A stretch of 64,000 bases of DNA. Source: Hypericum androsaemum (Eukaryota; Streptophyta; Magnoliopsida; Malpighiales; Hypericaceae). The notes beneath the pieces were generated by a model. The model saw only the letters and a list, made by a program, of their open reading frames with translations. It was not told the origin of the DNA and did not search any database. This document shows positions 1-10,948 of this stretch, piece after piece; within the stretch, counting starts at the first letter, position 1, and every line of letters starts with the position of its first letter. Both the position numbers and the translations under genes were made by a program. The stretch is taken from assembly GCA_963995505.1 (NCBI GenBank), contig OZ023188.1, positions 3,534,001 through 3,598,000 on the forward strand, read 5' to 3'.

Positions 1-64
1 CCCCGTCGCTCGCACAATCGAAGCGAAGAATGAGGCTGTTCACCTGGCAGATCTTCATGCGCTT

Positions 65-3000
65 TTGCTCAATGAAGAACTGAACCTTCGCCGGACAGCG
101 GAGGCATCCAACTTGTCCCTGGTTCCTTCGGCAAACTTCTCCAAGACACCTCACGGACGTGGAGGCAGCAGCCAGCGTGGTGGACGAGGAGGGAATGGAG
201 GAAGAGGAAATGGTCGCTCCAACTGGAGAGGCTTTGATAATGGGCCTGGTCACTCCAACAGTGGGCCTGGTCAATTCAGCAATGGGCCGAACAGGTCTAA
301 TACAGGGCCTGACTTTTTCCCACCACCAAAGGAAAATGAAGTCCGATGCTATAACTGTGGCGGGTACGGCCACGTGTCCAAGAGCTGCTCATCCGGAAGA
401 CGGGGCGGACAGCCGCATCCCGGCCCACCACAGGCCCACACAGCGGTGTCTCCTCAAGGTTCGCAGTGGATATTGGACTCAGGGACCACTCATCATCTCA
501 CTTCCGACCTTCAGAACCTGCCAATCCACTCCGAATATTCCGGGACTGAGGAAGTAACTTTCGGTAATGGTCAAAAACTTCCCATATCTCATGTTGGTAA
601 AATGGCATTCCCATTAAATCAGTCTCAAGTTTCTTTATCCAATGTGCTTTGCGTGCCTGATTCGAGTACCAATCTCATTTCGCTCAGTGCTCTAACGCGG
701 GATAATAATATTTCAATTAAATTTGTGGATGATCAATTTCTTATAAAGGATCAGGCTACGAAGACACTACTCCACCAAGGTCGGAGTAAGAATGGTATGT
801 ACCCGCTCACTGGATTAGCCTGCTCTCGAAGTCCTGAAGTTCATTTTGCATCTACTAGTCCGTCTCTTCATGTGTGGCATCAACGGCTTGGACATGCTAA
901 CTTCCAAGCAGTTAAAAATGCCCTCCGGTCCCAGTCAATAAGTTTTTCGAATAAGAATATTTCTCACTTGTGTCATGGTTGCAGTGTGGGAAAGATTCAC
1001 AAGTTACCCTTTCCAGCTTCGTCGTTTACTGCTTCTGGTCCATTGGATCTTGTCTGTAGCGACCTTTGGGGTCCAAGTCCAATAAAATCCATGGATGGCT
1101 ATTCTTATTATGTGGTGTTCTATGATCACTTCAGCAAATTTATCTTGTTATATTTTCTAAAGCACAAATCGGAGCTGTTAAATGCTTTCATCCTTTTTCG
1201 AACTCAGGTGGAAAAATATTTTGACAGGCCTATAAAGTGCTTTCAATCGGACTGGGGCGGCGAGTTTCAAGCACTACATAAATATCTCACAGAAAATGGC
1301 ATTCTCCACCGAGTCTCTTGTCCCAACACACCTGAGCAAAATGGGTGTGCAGAGCGTAAGCACAGGCATATTGTTGAAACTGGGTTATCAATCTTGCACC
1401 ATGCCTCGATTCCACAACGCTATTGGTCCTTGGTCTTTGATTCAGCTGCCTATCTGATCAATCGGACTCCCACTCCACTGTTGGGCAATATTTCTCCATA
1501 TCAAAAATTATTTGGAGACTCTCCTCCATTGTCTTTTCTTCGGGTTGTCGGGTGTCTATGCTACCCATGGCTACGACCTGTCACCAAGCATAAGCTACAA
1601 CCACGTTCCGCTCCGTGTGCGTTCTTGGGCTACAGTCGCAACCACAAAGGATATCGATGTCTGGACTTGCACACAAATAAAATAATTATCTCTCGTCATG
1701 TGCTATTTGACGAATCTATCTTCCCTTTTACAGATTCAAAGTATACAGGTGGTCAGGCCGATCTCCAAAATCCGCATGAGAACCCAGGCGAGATTCTTAT
1801 CGGCCCAACTGGGCCTGGTGCCATTACCACTTCCGGCCCACAACCAGACCCAGGCGCACAACCGAACAACTTGGGCCTAGCTGACACTATTCTACTGCCT
1901 GGCCCACCAGTACCGCAGAGTCCACCAATCATGCCCGGGCCACAACAACATACCTCAGGCCCGGCAGTACCTCCCACAGAGGGGGAGTCTCGTCGGCCGC
2001 TCCTGACCTACTCCCGACGGCAAAGACCAGACGCTGGTGGGATCACTGCGGCACCACCATCACAGCCCACTCTACCGCCTAGTCGTCGGACCCTGGCGCG
2101 CCGTCACCTGTCCGCCGGTGCCACCCCATGGTAACTCGTTCACAGGCTGCCCAACCACCACAGGCCTTGAACGCCACGGTCCCACCGACACCGACGTGCT
2201 TCTCAAAGGCATTTCGTGATCCCCAATGGCGAGCAGCTATGGTCGAGGAGTTTAATGCACTCCTCAAGAATGAAACGTGGGTTCTTGTTCCTCGATCGGC
2301 GGCAACAAATATTCTTGGGAACAAATGGGTATTCCGCACCAAGCTCCATGCTGACGGCTCGATCGCCCGCTTTAAGGCCCGATTGGTAGCCAAAGGCTTT
2401 CAGCAGCGCCCGGGTGTTGACTTTCACGAGACATTCAGCCCTGTTATTAAACCGGCAACGGTACGGTTGCTACTCTCCATTACTCTCTCGTTCAATTGGC
2501 CGGTGCGACAACTAGATATCTCCAATGCATTCTTACATGGGACTCTAACTGAGCATGTGTTTATGACTCAACCTCAAGGCTTTGTTCATCCAAAATATCC
2601 AAATTATGTGTGCAAGTTACGGAAGTCCTTATACGGTCTTAAGCAAGCGCCGAGGGCCTGGTTTCATTGCCTCCGTGCATCGCTCTATGAATTTGGGTTC
2701 AGCATCCAAGACAGATCATTCCCTGTTCTATTATGTCCAGGGACCCATGATCCTATTTGTACTTGTCTATGTGGATGATATACTTGTTACCGGAAGCAAT
2801 ACACTCTTATTACAGGGGCTGCTTAAGTATCTCCAAGCCAAGTTTGCTGTCAAAGATCTGGGATTACTGTCATTTTTCTTAGGCATTCAGACATACAGGA
2901 CACCACGTGGGTTGTTCCTTACACAGTCAAAGTACATTGATGAGATTTTGGCAAAGGCAAAGATGGTCAGCTGCAATTCCATGTCAACGCCAGCAGCCGT

Positions 3001-3721
3001 TTCTGATGCAGGCTCCAGGAAAGAAGTCGATTGTGATGACGTTCTCTATCGTCAGGTTGTAGGTAGCCTCCAGTACCTGGGCATCACTCGCCCAGAAATT
3101 GCCTTTGCTGTGGGCCGCGCCTCGCAATACATGCATGCTCCTACCCCTGCACACTGGGGTCGTGTCAAACGTATACTCCGTTACCTGCAAGGCACTAAAA
3201 ATCATGGTTTATTGCTGCAAAAATCAGCCAGTTGCTCTCTGTCCGGCTATAGCGACGCCGATTGGGCTAGCTGTCCTGAAGACCGTCGCTCAACGACAGG
3301 CTATGCAGTGTATCTCGGCCCCAATCTGATCTCCTGGTCCTCTCGTAAACAACGAGCTGTATCTCGCTCCTCCACCGAAGCAGAGTACCGCGCCCTGGCC
3401 ACAGTTGCCTCCGAAGTCGCCTGGCTTCAGTCCCTACTCAAGGAGATTCACCTGCCATGTCGTTCCCCCCCGGTGTTATGGTGTGACAACTTGAGTGCAA
3501 CATATCTGTCCGCCAACCCGGTCTTTCATTCGCGCTCAAAGCATATGGAAATCGATTTCCACTTTGTGCGCGAAATGGTAGCTGCTGGCAAACTACAAGT
3601 ACGATTCATCTCAGGCCGTGATCAGATTGCAGACATACTTACTAAACCTCTCGCACGAGCTCGATTCGAGCAGCTTCGGTCCAAGCTCATGGTCGAGGAC
3701 CATTCGCTTGCGGGGGAGTAA
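65..3721 (+). pseudogene. Copia gag-pol polyprotein, broken by two frameshifts
   Basis: Three overlapping reading frames make one polyprotein. The first (65-2134) has a glycine-rich gag tail, a CCHC zinc knuckle (CYNCGGYGHVSKSC), an aspartic protease motif (WILDSGTTHH), the pre-integrase HHCC region (HQRLGH...CHGC) and an integrase core with catalytic Asp at SDLWG and QSDWGGEF and Glu at PEQNGCAERK. The second (2128-2778) starts RT with WVFRTKLHADGSIARFKARL. The third (2582-3721) has the RT catalytic YVDD, RNase H (YSDADW, SSTEAEYRAL) and the terminal ADILTKPL. The frame changes near 2125 (at a PMVTRS-like linker) and near 2700 (just before SASKTDHSLF). The first codon in the window is not the true gag start. 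The protein would form virus-like particles and copy the element; here it is presumed inactive. Confidence 0.9.
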
Positions 3722-3953
3722 TGAGCAGATATCTCTGCCAACCTGTCAAGCACCAATCTCGGCCCAATCCGATCTCAATCCCATGATATGCGCCTCCCGA
3801 TTCCTGCAGATCAGGCCATCATATCAGCTGCTGTAATTGCATATATTGTGTAAATATTACCTTACCATAGTTGTAGAGATTGCCATAACAGAAACTCTCT
3901 ATATATGTAACAGTCATGATCAATAAGAATTATTCAAGACTTAAAGTCTTTCA
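3719..3953 (+). repeat. 3' LTR of the left Copia element
   Basis: It directly follows a purine-rich tract (GCGGGGGAG) at the usual Copia position after the RNase H stop. It starts TAATGAG or TGAGCAG (the canonical TG may be mutated) and ends in CA at 3952-3953, immediately before minus-strand integrase sequence of another element. The partner LTR is outside the window, so both ends are inferred from context. Confidence 0.6.
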
Positions 3954-6308
3954 AATGGAAGGATCATACAAGTGGCTATTTTGGAAAGGAAATATATTTT
4001 CATGAAAGATGACATCTCTTGATAGTACAACTCTATGACTTTGAAGGTCATAGAGTTTGTATCGTTTTACTCCAAAAGGTATGCCTAGAAAGACATATTT
4101 TTGTGATCTAGGATCAAACTTGGTTCTGCTATGTGCTATGGTGGATGCATAACACAAGCAACCAAAGACCCGTAAGTGCCCTAACTTGGGTGGTTTCTGA
4201 AACAAAGCTTCAAATGGTGTTTTGTTCTTTAAAATAGATGATGGTGTTCTGTTAATTAAGTAAGTTGCATGAAGTATGCAATCACTTCAGAATGTCAGGG
4301 GTAAATGCACATGGATTAACAATGCTCGAGCCACATTCAATAAATATTGGTATTTTTTTCTACTCTACCATTTTGTTGTGGAGTATATATGCAAGTCCTT
4401 TCATGAATGATGCCTTTGGTCTTGAAAAAGTCTTTCAAAATAAATTATGTACCCTGATCTGTACGAATGGTTTTAATACGTTTGTTGAATTGTGTCAAAA
4501 CAAATTCATGAAAGGAAGTCAAATGTTGAGCTACTTTAATTTTAGATTTCATTAAAAATACCCAAGTAGTTCTAGTGAAATCATCTAGTACTGTCAAGAA
4601 GAATTGAAAACTATCGTAAGAAGGCAAATGAAATTTTCCCTATACATCAATATGGATTAAGTCAAAAGAACTAATAGCCATAGAACTGCTAAGAGGAAAG
4701 GATAATCTCCTATGTTTGGACATGTGACAAATTTCACAATGGATATCTATTCTAGAAGATATGGCAAGATAAATATGTTGTAGAACTTATAATTTAGCTG
4801 CGGGTAGATGACCTAGACGAGTATGCCAAAGATCAAACATATTATGGATTAGATGAAGTGTGTTTGCAGAGGGATTGGGACCAAGGAGAGATGTCATTGG
4901 ATGCTCAGCTTTGATGATATAAAGCCCATTTTTTTCCTTGGCGTTACCAATCATTCTCAAAGTGAAAGGGCCCTGTATAAGACATGAACCAGTTTTAAAA
5001 TACAGTGATAAAGAGCGAGTTCTAAGCAGCTTACTAATGGAAATTAAATTGAAACTGAAAGAAGGGACATAAAGAACATCAGTTAGTAGTAGATGTGGGT
5101 TCAATTGGACTCGTCCTATATGTGTAGCTGGTGTAAAATATCCATTTGGCAATCCAATATGAACACGAGACAGTGGAGAAAATGAGAGAAATGAATCAAG
5201 AGTGCTAGTGATATGATATGTTGCACCTGAATCTAAAATCCACTTACCATGAAATGTGGAATGTGAAGAACATCAAAAATGTGAAATACATGCTATAAAA
5301 TGACTAGCAAATGCAGATGAGGGAGAATAAAAAGGAATGGCTGTTGCAGATGCAATATTAGCAGTACAGGAAGAAGGCCATGAACACTGTTAGAAAGAGC
5401 AGTATGTTGCACTATAGAGAGCAAACCATTATATTGATCTGCAGACAAACACATGCTGGGGAGAAGCATTTGGGCCAGATTGACCATAGCTGGGTTGACT
5501 CTGAGTTCTGAACTTCCAGATCGGGAGATACCCATGCTTCTTGAAGCATTTGTCAATAGTGTGACCTACACCATTGCAAAAGGTACACTGAGGTTTCTTG
5601 GTATGATCCCAAGATCTCCTATACCCAGAGACTTGCCCAGCAAAGTTAGATGCATCAGCTGCATTCTCAACAGAAGAGACATTGTTAGCTGCATAGAAAA
5701 TAGGGAAAGTATGAGTGATGTTGAAGAATCCAACGAAATCTGTCATTCCTGCTGTTGGACCAGACAAAGCACTCTAGTAATGGGAGGCATATGATCCATC
5801 AGCAGAATTTGCTACCTAGTAGCTGCATAATTATCATTCAAACCTTGTAGAAACACAATGATTTGATCATTCTCCCTATACTGGGCCACTACTCGATATA
5901 GCTCACAATTATGACCATTAGCAAGAGGAGTGCAGTTGCAACGAGGAATAGAGCGGAACTGAGTTAATTGATCCCATAAATTCCTGAAATGAGTGTTGAC
6001 AGAAGGAGCACCTTGATTCAGAGAATGAATCTCACGTTGAATACGAACAACATCTCCTCTCCCAAAATGGTCAGACACATTTTTAAAATATAGCAAACTC
6101 TGATGAATTTCAGGGATCTAAGAATCCAACTCACTATCATAGTATTGCAACGTTCCCAATTAGCATATTGTAGATCATCAAGCGCATGCATTATAGTAGA
6201 ACCATCAATAAAGTCTAGTTTGTTCTTAGATCCGAGAGCAAACCTCATGTCTCTGCTCCAGACATGGAAGTTGCTGCCACCTTCCAATGGTGGAGTGACG
6301 AGAGCCAC
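3951..6308 (-). pseudogene. Copia gag-integrase remnant, many frame breaks
   Basis: Pieces recognised in order: gag N-terminus with FHVWSRDMRFALGSKNK (6308-6018); gag body (6096-5812); zinc knuckle CTFCNGVGHTIDKC (5767-5429); protease/pre-integrase piece with VLYVPSFSFNLISISKL and LWHTRLGH (5152-4787); integrase core DDFTRTTWVFLMKSK with the downstream IRTDQGT (4627-4445); and the integrase C-terminal region with [11 protein letters not shown] and [17 protein letters not shown] (4205-3951). At least five frame changes or stops separate them, so no functional protein is possible. It is older than its plus-strand neighbour, judged by the number of breaks. Confidence 0.85.
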
Positions 6309-6412
6309 CGCCAGGGTCTAGTAGCTTGTTGGTTCATGGTGAAGAAAAACGTCTCACTTAATGAGGAATAAGATGAAATCGAGCAAGTGAGTGATCAAGA
6401 GCTAAGAACCTT

Positions 6413-6425
6413 GCTCTCATACCAT
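6413..6425 (-). other. Primer-binding site of the minus-strand Copia element
   Basis: Reading the minus strand gives TGGTATGAGAGC, one base away from the usual plant initiator-tRNA-Met primer site TGGTATCAGAGC. It lies about 105 bp upstream of the gag start, as expected. Confidence 0.65.
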
Positions 6426-6426
6426 A

Positions 6427-6851
6427 TTAATTTTAGTGGAGGAAGAAAAATTAAGACCTAATTTAGGTGAAGAAGACCAAGACAGAGAAATTGGAATGAG
6501 AGAAAAAATCTTTTCCTTGTATTAAGAACTATTATATTTACAATTACCGAAGATGCTCTAATATATACAAGTGTTAGCCTATCTACAAAAGGAACAAAAA
6601 GGAAACCCAATTATAACTGGGTGGAGCTTTTTGTAGTGGGCCTTGCTTTTCTTGAGAACTGAAGCCCAATTCCTTCAAAAGTCTTGCCATCACCACAACG
6701 AACATAGATATGAAACCACATTTCACATAATGATATAAGATGTATGGAACAAAGAGTTCGAAGATCCAATTTCTAAAAAATGTAACTTTGTGGAATTTAA
6801 TCTTATATAAAGTCTTGTCCAACTTAAATTTTTATCATTGAAATCTCAACA
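6427..6851 (-). repeat. Candidate 5' LTR of the minus-strand Copia element
   Basis: The block between the primer site and a TGTTGAG start (plus-strand ...CTCAACA at about 6851) has the right place and size for an LTR. The second LTR is not in the window, so no pairwise comparison is possible and the outer edge is a guess. Confidence 0.4.
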
Positions 6852-7062
6852 TTTTTAACAAATATTTTATTTGCATATTTCAAAACCTGTAAGAAATGTT
6901 AAGAAATGCGCCTATTCCTTTCTCGAAAACAATACATACAAAATGCAAATTCTCTTGCCGGAAAGCGCAAATTTTAGTTCGATTTTTTTTGACAAATTAC
7001 CTCACGTGGTCTATACTATAATTATTCGTAGGATTCTTATTATTTGAAAAATTACCTTGCAG

Positions 7063-7136
7063 TCCATATTCTTCTTTGTTTATATATTTATCTCGAATCT
7101 CCATATTCTTCTTTGTTTATATATTTATCTCGAATC
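7063..7136. repeat. Perfect tandem duplication, 2 x 37 bp
   Basis: The unit beginning TCCATATTCTTCTTTG is present twice with no mismatch (7063-7099 and 7100-7136). Perfect identity inside otherwise decayed DNA implies a recent slippage or repair event. Confidence 0.9.
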
Positions 7137-8284
7137 TCTGACCGACATCAATATTCATTTTTTTCGTTTTTAATCATGTAAAATAAACTTTATACCCTAA
7201 AAAAACTTATTTTCAACCTCTGAAACACCAACGGAGAAACCTAACAAGTAATCAACCAAAATAACTTGAATCTTAGACCAAGAAACCCAGAAAAAGAAAT
7301 CGCAAACAATTTAATTGGTTCTTCGTCTCCAACGCTAACCGAGATTTCCAAGAAATTTCATTGGTTTCATCACAAGCAATTTAATCAACCTAAAAACCCA
7401 AGAGAAGAACATGCCTAGGTGGAACAAAATCCCATCTCTCTTTGGTCCTCTCTTGAAGACTTGAACCCCTTTTAGGTTTTGGTTCTTGGCTTTCATTTGC
7501 TTTGATTCCAACACATTCTCAATTTCAATCTTCCCCATCTTTTCTTTTTTCCCCGAAGTGACAGAAGGAAAAATAATCCAATTAATTTTAGGGTTAACCA
7601 GGAAAGAATAAAAGGATAAAAAAATCCCCACGATTAGGCAAGAAACCCTGAATTTGCGACTTCATAGGGGTTTTTCCCTTTGCGGGTTTGCTTGCCCACG
7701 TTTGGTTATTGGTGGGTTTGGGAAATTCTCTGTACCCTTTTGAGGGATTTTGTCCTGAGTGGAGTTCAAGGTCTTCAAGAAAGCTATGAAATTAGAGATG
7801 AACCGGGGATGCCAGTGGTCGGAGAAGTCCGCCCTGGGGGAGTGTAGCGGGGAGAGGGAGGGAAAAACGATTAGGGTTTCGCTTCCGAATTTTTTTTGGC
7901 TCTTAAAGGCCGGAAAGCCCGATAATGACAATGAGTAAGATCCAGTTACGATGTATAGACCCAAAAAATAGGGTGCAAGCCACCCACCATTTACACCAAA
8001 AAAAAGAATATAGACCCAAAAAACTGGCCTACGACTATGAGCCTTTACCCATCGGCCCAACTCTTAATCTTCTTCACATAATTCACGAAAGATTTAGGCT
8101 TTATAATTACACCAGAAACCGGGCTTATAAAAGAAATTTATGGGCCTAATACCCATGCTGGGATGAAAGTCAGGCCTACAATTGTTGGGCCATTTGTGTT
8201 TTGGGCCAAACTTGTTCTTTTGTTAGCCCATCAGAGCAGCGTGTAACAAAATAATGTCACATGTTGGCCTTGAGTTCCGATATG

Positions 8285-8460
8285 GTAAAATATACTGATG
8301 GTCACTATTTTTTTTAGAATTTTTTTTCATAGTCACTAAAATTTTCTCTTTTATAGTCACTGGTTATATTAAGTCATCATGGTCACTCTTATTTTTTTGA
8401 AATTACAAATTCTCAAAATATTTAGGGTTTTTTCCCTTTTTCTCTCCTCGTTCTAGGCAA
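8285..8460 (+). repeat. Diverged fragment related to the TIR-element arm at 9.9 kb
   Basis: Repeated GGTCACT / AGTCACT motifs separated by T-rich runs, followed by AAAATATTT and a CTCTCCTCGT tract, parallel the left arm of the 9860-12204 element. Similarity is by eye and patchy. Confidence 0.4.
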
Positions 8461-10533
8461 CTAGCTGCCAGCTTTGTTAATTTTGCGTTGTTGTCGCCAT
8501 GCCACCCTCTGCCATTTGAATTAGATTTCAAATGTATATTTAATTAATTGGTGACTTAACATTGTGTTTTCCCCTCCAACGTCGAATTAACTCAATAACC
8601 ATTGTTTGTATGTAAATTTGAACTTGGTGGTTGGGTTCTTGGCAATGACAAAATCTAGAACAGGTGATGGATCAATGGCTTCGTACCTGATAAAGAATAT
8701 CAAGAACAGTAGCAACACAGTTAAAAAGTTCTAAATATGAAAATTAAAGTTGGAAGCTGTGCCAAAAAAAACCTAACGGAATTGATCTTTTCAATTTATT
8801 GTAACATGTCTAGAAATCCTGCCCATTGCCCATCATATCAAGTGAAGGGTCCCCGTTACGTACACTTAATTTATCACTTGCCACCATTATTTTCTGTATG
8901 GTTGATGTGGGTTCCCAATTTGTATCAACAACCGGTTGGTACATTCGCACCACATTCCAAGTACAACCTCCTTGGAATAACTCAAATTAAAATCCCGAAA
9001 ATGCAACAAATTCTATTAACCATATGTGCGAAATCCTTAAAAACAGGGCAGAGAATAATGATAAGTTCAATAATGTCAATGAAAAAAAGTCAGTGCTGCT
9101 AGGCGAAATCGTGGAGTTTTCCACCATGGATGGTGAAAGTCTAGTAGTCGAAAGTATCACTAAGTTGCTCTCTTACCTGAGTAGTACATTGGTAAGGACT
9201 ACTTTGCAAAAACTAAATATTTCTGGATAACAAATAGTAAAGTAGTACTATGAGAGAAGGGTGAAAAAAATCTCCGGAAGAGAGTGAAATAGAACATGAA
9301 ACAGTATGTTCGCTCTCAAATAGTGAGAGGAGCCACGCGATCTAATCGCGTGCCTTATTTTTCGCACAAGTTTTTAAATTAATCTATTATAAATGGACCT
9401 TGCACAAAAATGGAATCGTATGTAGTTACATATAACAGTATTTACTTTAAAATTAGTCACTGTTTATTAATATAACAATGAACATTAAAAATTAATAAGA
9501 TTATTTCTTTTTCAATGTTGGATTAGATTATTTCTTACTCTCCTCTCTTTCACGCGTATCAACGAAATTGTTCAATATCTCATTTCTGACTTTTGCAAAG
9601 TCATGATCAGTGCCATGAGGTTTCACTTTACCAACTACAAATTGTACTAAAAGACGTACTAGCTATAAGCTAATTTCTTTGGTTTACCTTGTATAATAAT
9701 CAAATTAATTAGTCCATCAATTAGATACACCTACTCTTTCTTCTTTTATGAAGCTAAGTCCAATATTTAAAATCGAGAATTATCGAACTCGTAGATAACT
9801 TGATAATATTTTTCCGTAAGAATTAAGAGTTTCTTAATTTGTTTCCACGAGGCAGCTAACGGGTTAAAAAATAGTCATGTCATTAATTTTTTATAAATTT
9901 TAGTCCACGGTCACTAATCTATTTTTTGTCTCTTTATGATCACTTAATTATATTAAATCACTCTTGTATAGTCACTAAGACTAATTCTGAAATTATAAAA
10001 TTTTTAAAATATTTCAAACTTTTTTTTCTCCCTCGTCTTTTATTTTCTCCCTTCTCTCTCATTTCGCAATTGAAAATTCCGTTCACCAAATAAGTCAATT
10101 CATTCGCAATTGAAAATTCTATTTTGCTGAATAATTCGATGAATTGAAAAAAATTAGGATATGGATTCATGTTCGATTCATTCAAGGACGAATTCGAATA
10201 TGAACTTTGGTTCGTATGAACCAATTCAAATCTGAATCAAATTTTTAACAAATCGAATTGAATCTGAATTAGGGGTGATTTAAAAAATAAAAGCCATTTA
10301 CTAAACAGAAAAAAGATGACAGATATGGAAACACAATGGTTAATAAAATCACCTTCGAATTGCTGGCTCAAGTATTAATTTATCCCATGCTTGACCCAAA
10401 AAAATTTACAATAATTTTTACACAAATATGAATGGTAGATCGAATAGTTAAAATTTTATCAATTCAATCACACATATCGTCCTCAATTGTAGAATATAAA
10501 AAATTATAAATGCAATGTAAATTCCTTAACAGA

Positions 10534-10680
10534 GAATCTTCTAGAAGAAAACCACGTGAAAAACCACTATATTTTGTCCATCGCCGCCTCCTTATAATTC
10601 AATTGCCCCATTAAACACTTTAATCTCCTTATTAAAAGTAATTATTTTAATATTAATATTATTTCTCTATATAAATAGCC
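10534..10680 (+). promoter_or_regulatory. Promoter-like module: heat-shock element, G-box, TATA box
   Basis: In order: a perfect three-unit heat-shock element (GAATCTTCTAGAA, 10534-10546; GAA-TTC-GAA with 2-bp spacing), an ACGT-core G-box (CACGTG, 10553-10558) and a TATA box (CTATATAAATAGCC, 10667-10680). A start codon follows about 65 bp after the TATA box. Motifs are read directly; promoter activity is inferred. Confidence 0.55.
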
Positions 10681-10744
10681 AGACACAAATAAAATAAATA
10701 CCTCACAGCCGTCAAAAGAAACGAGGTGAGCCCAAAAACCGAAG

Positions 10745-10828
10745 ATGCCTAACCCGGCCGATCACAAGCTCCTCCCGTCAGCACCACGGTCGCGGCCACT
10801 GCTCAAGACGCAGTCATTCAAGAGCTAA
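10745..10828 (+). pseudogene. Truncated gene start, 27 codons, inside a TIR element
   Basis: An ATG placed correctly after the TATA box opens a GC-rich frame that starts MPNPADHKLLPSAPRSR and ends after 27 codons at a TAA, where the sequence reverts to AT-rich element arm. Base composition changes sharply at both edges (CCCGGCCGATCAC... against AT-rich flanks). It reads like the first exon of a host gene cut off by the element boundary. I do not recognise the family. It could also be a chance short frame. Confidence 0.4.
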
Positions 10829-10829
10829 T

Positions 10830-10948
10830 TCATGTTAAAGGATGAATTCGAATATGAATTTTAGTTCGTATAAGTCGGTTCGAATATAATCAAATTTTTA
10901 ACGAATCGAATTCAATCCGTGTTAGGGGTGATCATGAGTTAAATTTTA
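10830..10948 (+). repeat. Partial direct copy of the TIR-element arm
   Basis: It repeats, with mismatches, the stretch at about 10163-10280 (GACGAATTCGAATATGAA type sequence ending in AGGGGTGAT). With the right arm beginning at 11857 it would have formed a hairpin before the Mutator-type element inserted between them. Confidence 0.7.

Larger units (their letters stand above)
1..3953 (+). mobile_element. Ty1/Copia LTR retrotransposon, left end outside the window
   Basis: Domain order gag zinc knuckle, protease, integrase, reverse transcriptase, RNase H is the Copia order (integrase before RT). The 5' LTR and primer site lie left of base 1. The right end is a short 3' LTR just after the RNase H stop codon. 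Beyond about 3953 the sequence at once becomes the integrase region of a second, opposite-strand Copia element, so this element appears to have inserted into that one. Two frame breaks in the coding region suggest it no longer encodes a full polyprotein. Confidence 0.9.
3954..6851 (-). mobile_element. Decayed Ty1/Copia element, minus strand, 5' half only
   Basis: Reading right to left: a candidate 5' LTR, a primer-binding site, gag, CCHC knuckle, protease remnant, pre-integrase and integrase. The sequence stops abruptly within the integrase region at 3954, where the plus-strand Copia element begins. The RT and RNase H half should lie left of the window if the insertion model is right. All domains are broken into short frames. 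Confidence 0.85.
6852..9859. other. Intergenic DNA, no supported gene
   Basis: AT-rich sequence. A few short open frames occur (the longest 132 codons, minus strand near 7.7-8.1 kb) but none shows a recognisable domain or gene-like structure. It holds a 37-bp tandem duplication and a diverged fragment related to the arms of the 9.9-12.2 kb TIR element. Confidence 0.6.

Noticed and set aside
7662..8060. 132-codon minus-strand frame
   Set aside because: No domain, no family resemblance and low-complexity composition; treated as chance.
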